64,000 nt of DNA from Chaenocephalus aceratus (lineage: Eukaryota > Chordata > Actinopteri > Perciformes > Channichthyidae). Shown here in pieces: positions 55,900 through 64,000 of this stretch (positions are counted from its first letter, which is position 1; every line of letters starts with the position of its first letter). The position numbers were made by a program, and so were the translations under genes. The notes under the pieces were generated by a model. It searched no databases. It was not told the origin of the DNA and saw nothing but the letters and a program-made list of their open reading frames with translations. The DNA is taken from positions 6,286,282 through 6,350,281 of the forward strand of contig CM043803.1 in NCBI GenBank assembly GCA_023974075.1. The letters run 5' to 3'.

Positions 55900-57640
55900 G
55901 AAGAAATACATTTAAAGATCAAATGCAAAGATTTTTTTATAATTGCCAGTAAAATCGAAATCATATAGCTACAACACTATCTAAGATATTGCAGTATTAA
56001 AATCGGAGATAATATGCGTCTGGCAATGCGTAATATTTATTTTGTTCAACCCCCAACACCAAGTCCGACGATTTATTTCTCAGCCGCTTGTCTCCGCAAG
56101 ATGGCGCTGCACGTGACGTCAGAGTGTACAAACATATTTCCACCTGGCTTATCGCTCCATCAGTTCCATTTGAACTTTTTCACTGTAAACATTTTATTAC
56201 TTTGAATTATCACTATAGGTATTCATTCCATCCAAATACAACTGTTGTGAAAAAAAAATAAAAAAAAATAAAACATACTCTGTTATCCTCTTAGGCCCCA
56301 CGGACCCGAAATCGCGTCATTTGCAGGAAACGACGTCTAAGGAACCTTAATATTTAATAAACTATGAATATTTTATATCCATATAACGGGAAAAAACTCA
56401 TTTAACTGATTTTTTTCATTTATCTTTTAAAAAAAAAAAAAATATGCTAACAGTGAGCCTCTGAATTAGCCCCGAGCGAAAAATGCTAACCTATTACTGC
56501 ACCGAAAATCACTCCTAGCTCCCTTATTACTTATCCTAGCTCCACATCCAACACATTGTTTATGATCGTAAAGACACAGAATCTAACGGTGCCCACCTCA
56601 ACACTGAAAGATACAAACTCGCGAGGTTATCAACAAAAACGTACATCAAAACAAGTGGCGCTAGGTACTAACATGCGCTAAGCTAACATGGCTTACCTTC
56701 CTCTTTGTCTGGTCTAAACTGGTCTTCAATGGCATTAAAACGATAAAAACTATGATGTAGTTAATCCATAGGTTAATATCCAATGGGGCTGTGTCCCCTT
56801 TGAAATGTTCTGATAATCTATAAGCAATAAAACTGCAATTCCGTTATCTGCTGTCCGCTCTGTGCTCTGTGCTCTGTGCTCCGTGCGCTTTGAAATCAAA
56901 TCAAATCAAAATTTGTTTACATCAATTCTTTGGCGTTTCTGCATTGCCCGGCTCTTTCGTTCTTTCGGTTGTTTTTTGTGCTCAAATATGGAGGGGACGG
57001 CTCCGGGTTTCAGCCTCTGATGTACTTTAAATGCTTCTCCACCAACAGACTTGACGATGGCAGGATCAACATCGTATGCATCAGACGCGAAGTGGTCAGA
57101 GCACAACTTGCTCCATTTTGTCGGCTGCCAGCCAACACGATTCACTAAGATAATCCAGTTTCTGCAGATGATTTTGTCTTGGGGAAATGAATGAAAACTT
57201 CTCCCAGATCCCGCACCGTTCATACATCCGAAAGCACAACAATAACCCATGTTTTGCGTGATTTTGCGGATATAATTCAGAATTTTCTGCACCAGTCATG
57301 AGCGAAAAACACCGCTGACATGTGAACAGCGCACGAGACTGCCGAGTCGGGATATTTGGCCCAGAGACTGTTTGTACAAAATCACGTCACGCGCGCGGAG
57401 GCTGCTGGGAATGACATGTCAGAAATTCAGACGGCTTTGGGTCGAGTTTTGTATCAATAAAAAGCTTTTTTTTCCCGGGTGTATTATCTCGATTTAAATT
57501 CAATAAAAAATACAGGCAGTCTTAAAAACAACATTTCTATAAAAAATTCGCATATTTGGAAGCTTTGCATTTGATCTTTAAAAGGTGATTTAAGAAAACA
57601 TCTAAAAATCGAGAAAATACCCTTAGACTCCAGAGGGTTA
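55900..57640. mobile_element. DNA-transposon-like element bearing a THAP-domain ORF
   Basis: A 20-bp inverted pair (TTTAAAGATCAAATGCAAAG near 55912 and its reverse near 57565) brackets the region, which holds a THAP ORF on the minus strand. Part of it (56290-56491) recurs inverted at 11201-11412, showing a dispersed family. THAP domains occur in P-element-type transposases, but no catalytic transposase part is seen. The outer boundaries are uncertain. Confidence 0.55.
56906..57250 (-). CDS. THAP-type zinc finger ORF (transposon-derived or orphan)
   Basis: Starting at the second methionine (57250), the frame reads MGYCCAFGCMNGAGSG and later KWSKLCSDHFASDAYD. This gives the C2CH signature of the THAP domain (Cys-x-x-x-Cys ... 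Cys-x-x-His) with the usual tryptophan (WQPTKWSK) and Phe after the final His. The C-terminal part is basic (KKQPKERKSRAMQKRQR), possibly a nuclear signal, and ends at 56906. About 114 aa from that Met; an upstream Met extends it to 57292. THAP proteins bind DNA. No introns or promoter seen. Probably the DNA-binding exon of a transposase family. Confidence 0.7.
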   Translation of the reverse strand: MGYCCAFGCMNGAGSGRSFHSFPQDKIICRNWIILVNRVGWQPTKWSKLCSDHFASDAYDVDPAIVKSVGGEAFKVHQRLKPGAVPSIFEHKKQPKERKSRAMQKRQRIDVNKF

Positions 57641-57649
57641 AGAGGCACA

Positions 57650-58751
57650 TTCAAATAAAGATTACATGTTGTCTTTTGAATTGTTTGTCTAAAGTCAAGG
57701 ATCTAGAACTGGTACTTAGTTTTAATGATACAGTCTGGTTGTTTGGAGGAGGCCTCACAGGTAAGAGCACTAACTAGCTACCATCACATGTACCTTAGCT
57801 TGACTTAAATGTATTAAACGTGTAGTTAAGTGATATCAAAATACAAATAACTAATGTCATGCAAACATATTAATATTTGCTTGATTCCAGTGTTGAATTT
57901 AGCACAATTGCATACAAACATTAAGGGGTTTTAAGATTCTGAAGTATTACGCTAAAAACTCAATAACTTAGATTATTATTTATAGTTTTGCTGAATAGTT
58001 TCATGTCCGCTTACCTTAGAAACGTAAAATGCAACGGCAGTGTTGTAGGAGCAAACACAGTAGTGGTGGCTTAAAGCCCAGCTCTGCTCCGCGCCGTCCG
58101 TTAGATGAGCCTGGTCAGATTAATAAGAAAAGGAGTTCAAAACACTGGCATAAAATTTATAACAATAATCTGATTTTAATGGTAAAAAAACACAATACGA
58201 AAATACAGAGTGCCCTGTAACAGAGCACTCTGGGCTCCCCGCTCTACTGCTGTGCAATACAGGTATCGGGACCAGCCAGTCAGAGACAGGAGGCATTTGG
58301 CATGAATAAACAACAGTATATATGGACATATTTGGGGCGGAGAGTCACTGCTTATCTTCTACCACCGGATCTACTCCTTTAATTTCCCAGGGAAGGTTTC
58401 ACACAAACTATTCTTTCTCAAACAATCAAACATTGTACACAGATATATTGGTATCAAACATTGTACACAGATATACTGGTGCTTGAGATTATATTGGCCC
58501 CAAAAAGAACCTTGAAAAGGACATGTGTGTGTGTTTGGGTAAGAGGAAGTGTATGTGTGTGTGTATGTTGATATCTAGGTCAGGGAGTGTATGGTGTGTG
58601 TGTCAGGGTGTCTGGGTCATGGAGTGTAAGTAAGAAGGTTTATATATATAGGATTACTTTAAAACAGTCCCAAATAATACATGTTCACTTCAATACAGTT
58701 CAAGATAATACCTGTTTACTTTAATACAGTTTAGAACAATATCTGTTTGCT
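57650..58751. other. Intergenic, no gene seen
   Basis: No recognisable exon. TG-rich low complexity lies around 58520-58640 and a 20-22 bp direct repeat containing ATTGTACACAGATATA at about 58430-58475. Confidence 0.45.
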
Positions 58752-58754
58752 TTA

Positions 58755-59382
58755 CGGTACGTCCACACAGCAGCTTCAGAAGAAACTTCCACCGCTTCCA
58801 ACGCTTCTCTGCCCATTGACTTTGAATGGGGATGACGTCACTTTGCCTCGCTTTTCGCCGAACTGCATTGTGGGGGAGCGAAGCGAAGATTTCCAGGATG
58901 TCGAGGATCTCCAGTATTCAAAAGTTGAGCAATGTTCAACTTTTGAAGCTGAGCTGGAAGCGCCAGCCAATCAAACACGTTTATGCAAATCTGACAGTAG
59001 AAGCGCTAGCCAATCAAACCGCGTGTAAGCAGGGAGAACCAGACCGCAGTTCATTTCCTCATATTCCAAACGAGAAATTACGGTAGCAAATCACCCGGTT
59101 CTTTACGACCAGAACTATTACAATACAAACCGGAGGAACCAGGCATGGAGGGAGGTGGCAGAGACAGTGGGTGAAACTGCAGGTTTTCGCCTGTTTGGGG
59201 AGTTTATATATATATATATATTGCTCGCATAAAATCCCCAGGGTTTTTGCTTTGTATGTCGGGGGCGGGAGATTCATGTGATTGGTTGTTGGTCGCATTG
59301 CTCGCAAAAAATCCCAAGCTGTCAGACACGCCCAGCTCCAAGATTTTCAAGATTTTTGAAAAGCTGCTGTGTGGACGTACCG
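58755..59382. mobile_element. PIF/Harbinger-like MITE, 628 bp
   Basis: Inverted ends CGGTACGTCCACACAGCAGC and its exact reverse complement, flanked by TTA at 58752-58754 and 59383-59385. A TWA-type 3-bp duplication is the mark of PIF/Harbinger insertion. Inside, an almost perfect palindrome lies at 58917-58947 (TTCAAAAGTTGA ... TCAACTTTTGAA). No transposase. Confidence 0.85.
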
Positions 59383-59385
59383 TTA

Positions 59386-61650
59386 GTGTGCAGATGGGGA
59401 GCATGTTAGCTTAGCTTGGTAGCTTCAGCTAGCTCTGGAACTTCCAGCTCGGTGGCAGCAGGTCCCGCCCAAGCGGCAAACTCTGGGGAACAGCCGGGAC
59501 GCCAATACGGAAGTGCCACACACTGCAGTTCATACATGGGCCGCTAGGGACTGGCTGCAGAAAGGAGCATGTTAAAATGCCCAACTTTACAGCAGAAAAA
59601 AACATGTTTCTTGTTTACAATAAATATTATTATCGATATAGTTAGATTTCACCTTCAGGATTATGAATCTGTGAGTGAATTGTTTTCTAACACAACCCTT
59701 TTATTTATATTAGGTCTTGAAGTTTTTGCATAAATTAGGCCGTGGTCACTTTGATGGACACGTACATGCCTCACTGTCAGCTAACAGCAACTTGTCCACT
59801 CTGCTAGGCTTCAACCATAGAGGCTAGCTACAACGTTAGTTAGTCATAGTAGGCCTACTGTACTTGACCCTTTAGCTTTAGCCGTGTTCGTGGTGATTGT
59901 GCCTTTTAGGGAATATTGTTACAAATACCAGACAATTAAAATGTCGTACTGTGCGCTTGAATGTACTAACAGAACTTCTAAGAAGTCTAAAATGATAATA
60001 TTATACATGTTTACCCCGTTCGCAGGTGTTTGTGTGCTTGGTAGCTTAGCTTGTTAGGACGTAACCCTTTATGCATACATATACATTTTAGTTTATGATT
60101 CAGCCTTGGGTAAGACTGTTATAGTCTATGGCTATGACGCCCATAATGCTAAACGGGAGCAAATGTTAATAGGGGACCCAATTATCCCAGTGGTGGCCGC
60201 CGGAGCTAACGGAGCCGCAGGGGGCTAGCTCCAGCCGGCGTCCCGGAGCTAGCCCACTGCAGCTCCGTTAGGTCCGGGCGGTGGAGTCCGTCTTTTCTCA
60301 ACGTGTGAATGACAAGCATTAGAATAACAAAATATAGCTAATTACGTTAGTTTAATTAGTTACGTAATCAGAATACAAAAAGCAAGTGTATTCAGCTGGC
60401 GTTACATTTGAAAAACGAGTAATCTGATTACAGTTACTTTCGTAAACCTGAAGTGAATACATTTTGGAATACTTATTGGAATTATTGGTGGAAAAGTTTC
60501 CTCACAAAATGCAATATTCATTACCGGCAGAACTGTGCGCACACTGCACCGTGTTTTACAAAGATAACAGATCACGTAGACCAGTGTTTCTCAAACTTTT
60601 TCATACCAAGGACCACTTAACCAATAAAAAAAACACTCACGGACCACCCAACTCCACAAATATCCAAAAACACATCGTTTTTTACAAATCACCTGAAAAT
60701 GGTACAAACAAGTGGCAACATTGTGATGAAGGTGTTTATCTGGGCTATATCATGCAATCGAAAGTGAAACTTAAACTCGCTCCATTGCGGAGATATTTCC
60801 CGCGAGAGTGCGGAAAACTTAAATGTATTTATTTCAAATGTGAAATTGTACCAAGTGTGCCGGACTCAGATGGAAATATTCGTGCTGGCCAAACGGCGGT
60901 ACTGCACATCCGTTTGGTTTGCCAGGCCCGGAAACACTTTTTCCCATTGACTTACATTAGGAAAGAGTGGTCTGTAACTCGTTGGATATTTTTTTTAAAC
61001 TAAATAAACAACCCAGTATGAACACTTGTATAGCCCTTATTTAAAAAACATTCGTTCCTCAAGTTGTAAACATTTGCTAATAATGTTTATTCTGAGAGTT
61101 TATTTCCCTCGGCATTATGAACGCGCATCTAACCCACGGGACCGCGCTGCCCGGCACGTTTCATGTTACGTGTTCAGCACTACATGAGTTTTCTCTTTAC
61201 CCATGGATGCACAATAACAAAGGACCCATATCGCCTTACTTCGCCAGCCCACGGAGCTGTAATAATGGATATATTGTACATGTTGCAGTAATTCATCATT
61301 TGTAAAATATTATACTACATGGGCTGTATGATGTAAATCTTGTACCGTAAATGTTGTATTAAATAGTTAATATTACCGACGTAGATTAACGTTCCTGTAG
61401 CTTCTTACATATATATATATATATATATATATACCGTGCATAGATTATTTCATGCTAAATGAAGCTCTGTTGGATATCACTAGATCCTGTTACAGCATAA
61501 TAGAAGGTTACATAAACGATTGATTGTACATTAGCATAATTACTAGCTAGCCGCTAGCTGCTAACTGCATAATAACAAGCCATTACCATGCTGTCATGAG
61601 CGCACGGTGCTGTTACGTGTACGCAAATTGACGTGCTTGATGTGAACGAC
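59386..61650. other. Repeat-rich intergenic DNA
   Basis: No host exon is recognised. A CAGTGTTTCTCAAACTTTTT hAT-type end occurs at 60582, without a visible partner. A GC-rich inverted pair (GGAGCTAACGGAGC / GCAGCTCCGTTAGG) lies at about 60200-60275, and an (AT)n run at 61408-61432. The 179-codon frame at 60464-61003 spans the hAT-type end and looks like chance. Confidence 0.5.
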
Positions 61651-61654
61651 ATGT

Positions 61655-61834
61655 TGGTTAGAGTTGCGCAGCCGCTATGAGCGCACATACGGGTACTTCT
61701 CAGGCATGCCGGGTAATCTGTGACGTTTCACTCTCTCAAAAGTGGGCCATTTTATCATCATGCGCTCATGAGCAACCTCATAGGAATGAATGAGGCCCCC
61801 GCCTCCCACCTGTATCCATTCTTATTATACATCC
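61655..61834. repeat. Dispersed repeat, inverted copy of 39506-39690
   Basis: Contains GGGTACTTCTCAGGCATGCC and GCCATTTTATCATCATGCG. The reverse complement is just inside the right terminal repeat of the 5.7-kb element. It shows that this inner segment is mobile or part of a wider family. Confidence 0.85.
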
Positions 61835-61908
61835 AATGACAGGGACAGACGGACAGATGTGCTGCCATCTTGGATTTCACGATAAAGTGATGGTGTTCCT
61901 CACTCAAT

Positions 61909-61975
61909 GTTTATTTATATAGCCCAATATCACAAATGTTACATTTCTCTCAGTGGACTTCACAGTCTGTTACTA
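61909..61975 (-). mobile_element. Truncated LINE/SINE 3' module
   Basis: TGTTTATTTATATAGCCC through CACAGTCTGTTA matches the inner part of the modules at 55331 and (reversed) 43586, without the tandem tail. Confidence 0.7.
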
Positions 61976-62982
61976 TGTTGTTTTTTCTTTTTGCAGGATC
62001 TTTTCAGTCACACACACCCTTTAATGTCTTCTCCAATCCACCCGCTTATGGGAGTATAGTAAGGCCTATGGAAATAATTTATGCAACACAATGTCTTGTT
62101 GTCTGAACATTTATGGTTTCCAAAAAAATGAATAAAACAAAAATATAAAGTATTTCCTCAAATAATTTTCATTGTCAAGGACCTGGACAGCTAAAACTGA
62201 GGAGAATTCAAACCAGGGGATGGGCGCTCACAGCAACACCTCGCCCTCCCTGCTCCCTGTCCAGGCTAGCGGAGGAGTCGGGAAGAAGCGGCTTTAATAC
62301 GAGACAAGCGACGAGAGAACAGGAAAAAAGGGGAGATGAGCATCAGTCAAATCTCGTACAGTAAAAAACAACCAACTATGAAATAACAAAAAAAATCTGT
62401 TGGGAATCTTAATCTTGGCAACTTGACTACTAATCTTTACACCTAAGAGTGAGACAACAAACCTAGAGTAATACAATTATTATTTATTCATAGTAAGTTA
62501 AATGTATATCCCTTATAATTGGAAATTAACTTTAAGGGGGCCGAACTCTCTGAAATAAGGCATCTGTAGTGCTGTTATCCGAGGGTCACACCTACACTCA
62601 GCCATCACAAAATGGGCGCTCTGAACATGGCTGCCAATACAACAATATCATCGTTTATATATGAGATTAGAGGGAGGATCAGCATTTCAACTTCTCTCTC
62701 TTCTGATTTGTCTTAATATAAACTCAGGCAAAAAAACATAACAGGGCAATGTTTGAACAGAGATGCAGATACATATAATGGCAACACAAAGATCACAAGG
62801 TATATAGGCAGGCTAGCCAGTGTCTCGTGGTCTGTGTGTCCGCGTGTGTGTAAAAGAGCCAAAAAGCAGCGGTAACAATGATATGTTCTGAAGGCTGTTT
62901 AGAGGGTGGAAGAAGGCAGGAGAGGGCGATCATAGCAGGAGGGTAAGGGCAGGGAGAGGAATTGAGGGTCGGAAGTGGCCAT
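61976..62982. other. glud1 3' flank / 3' UTR on the minus strand
   Basis: No coding exon seen. A minus-strand AATAAA (TTTATT at 62483-62488) lies about 0.5 kb past the glud1 stop and is a possible poly(A) signal. Confidence 0.4.
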
Positions 62983-63104
62983 TTATGTGAAGGTAAGCCC
63001 TGCCTCGTTGTAGACTTTGAAGACTTCTCGATGGCGTTGACGTAGGCGGCCGTCCTGATGTCCCAGGCCCAAGTTTGTGGCTTGCTTGCTGTACTCATGA
63101 TTTG
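62983..63104 (-). CDS. glud1: Glutamate dehydrogenase 1, last coding exon, with four single-base length changes
   Basis: A mitochondrial enzyme converting glutamate to 2-oxoglutarate with NAD(P)+. Only its last exon is in the window. On the minus strand a TTTCTAG acceptor ends at 63105. The exon reads QIMSTASK, then in shifted frames IRTAAYVNAIEK, and finally a frame ending in GLTFT and TAA (62983-62985). This matches the conserved C-terminus of vertebrate GLUD1 (LGLDLRTAAYVNAIEKVF... VTFT). Frame is disturbed by extra bases near 63079, 63075 and 63063 and a missing base near 63024; a continuous reading frame is therefore absent. Upstream exons are beyond the window, and GLUD1 near SNCG agrees with vertebrate synteny. 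Gene identity is sure; assembly error or decay explains the breaks. Confidence 0.88.
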
Positions 63105-64000
63105 CTAGAAAGGCAGAGGAGGACATGTGTTATTATGATGGCTATCAGCAACAACCTCAGGGGGACTGGTCACCTTCTTCTTTGCTGACGGTAATTACCA
63201 GCACAGAAAACCATTCCTTTAATTAAACACCGTCAGAACAAGGAAGTCACCTTGCACCTTTTATATTCTTTTTAATCATTTCATAAATAAGGTGAAACCT
63301 TGACTTTATGGAAAAACTTGGAGTTTTTGTACATTGTTCTCATTGGTCTAAAGTCTTTAAATCTGGTCAAAAAAAACTCTGGTCATGTATCAAGCAGTAC
63401 AACTTTGACCGCATGAAATACTTATACATTTATAAATAATCAAAGTCAGGATTCGAAACGCCAACTTTGTGTTTATCTAATGTCTATTAGCCCAGCTTTA
63501 TACAAGAACAATTCCTAGCAAAGTACTTTAATCATTTAACATGATCTGGAAACAGATATGAGAAAAGGATTGATTAACCAATTAAAAAGTCAATTTAAGG
63601 TTTTGTCAATGTTGACAGTTGCCTAGCTACTGTGGCCAGCAGTAGCAACAGTGTTTACTACAGGTCTGTTGGCGCTGACTCAAAGGATCCAACAGCCTCC
63701 TGATGCAAAATCAAACCATTTATTCATGATACAGGTATTTATTGAATATTTTATACACAGACTACTGCTTTTCTGGAATTTTTGTGTGCATGACAAATTG
63801 AAACTTGAGCTGTTGTGTCGATTTGTTGGTTGCATGCTATGTTCTTGCTAACCGGACAACTGTTTCTCTGTAATTATTATTACAATAAAGCACTCAAAAC
63901 TTGAGCTGTTGTGTCTATTTGCGTGATGTTTATTTGCATCCTTTACTCCTGTATCCGAGCTATCCTTGCAAAGTTGCTTACATGAAAGTCTTGAAATTAG
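63105..64000. other. glud1 intron (minus strand), no feature seen
   Basis: Upstream of the last glud1 exon on the minus strand. No further GLUD1 exon is recognised before the window ends, so the intron is at least 0.9 kb. Confidence 0.5.

Noticed and set aside
58747..59086. Open frames of 86-93 codons
   Set aside because: They lie within or across the Harbinger-like MITE and follow its inverted repeat and internal palindrome.
60464..61003. 179-codon open frame
   Set aside because: It runs across a hAT-type end (CAGTGTTTCTCAAAC at 60582) and has no recognisable domain or splice structure; probably chance.

Overview
The window looks like genomic DNA of a ray-finned fish, most likely a percomorph teleost. 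It has short vertebrate-type exons with GT/AG introns, fish-type protein sequences, and a dense load of fish-style non-autonomous DNA transposons, LINE tails and microsatellites. The species cannot be told from the sequence alone.

Four protein-coding loci can be supported, in an order that recalls the vertebrate OPN4-LDB3-(BMPR1A-MMRN2)-SNCG-GLUD1 block. (1) Melanopsin, opn4, on the plus strand, ten recognisable exons at about 1.27-14.76 kb; the first coding exon is not seen. (2) ldb3 (ZASP/Cypher), plus strand, 21.2-32.5 kb, with a PDZ domain, alternative ZM-motif exons and the short-isoform last exon. (3) Gamma-synuclein, sncg, plus strand, 40.55-48.23 kb. (4) The terminal coding exon of glutamate dehydrogenase, glud1, minus strand, about 63.0-63.1 kb. 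bmpr1a and mmrn2 are not seen between ldb3 and sncg, and neither are the LIM-domain exons of ldb3.

The exon splice sites are nearly all good, but opn4 carries six single-base length changes that break frame, and the glud1 exon carries four. ldb3 (about 1.1 kb of exon) and sncg (0.36 kb) carry none, so the damage is not evenly spread.

The rest is mobile DNA. Elements with readable boundaries are two hAT-like elements with perfect 8-bp target duplications (3.0-4.1 kb and 50.4-51.6 kb), two copies of a TTAA-flanked MITE (19.4 and 47.1 kb), a Harbinger-like MITE with a TTA duplication (58.8 kb), a truncated tRNA-derived SINE with a 15-bp duplication (31.1 kb), and a solo LTR with a 4-bp duplication (53.7 kb). 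There is also a decayed BEL/Pao polymerase fragment plus putative LTR inside an opn4 intron (9.7-11.2 kb), and a THAP-domain ORF in an element near 57 kb. Between ldb3 and sncg lies a 5.7-kb structure with inverted repeats of about 290 bp at its ends and a nested, nearly intact APE-type LINE. The 49.6-62.9 kb stretch has no recognisable host gene and is a mosaic of these repeats.

I found no convincing undescribed enzymatic system. The observations most worth following are the uneven frame damage, the LIM-less ldb3 locus with its two microexons and phase-enforced exon choice, the alternative 3' exon of sncg, and the large inverted-repeat element.
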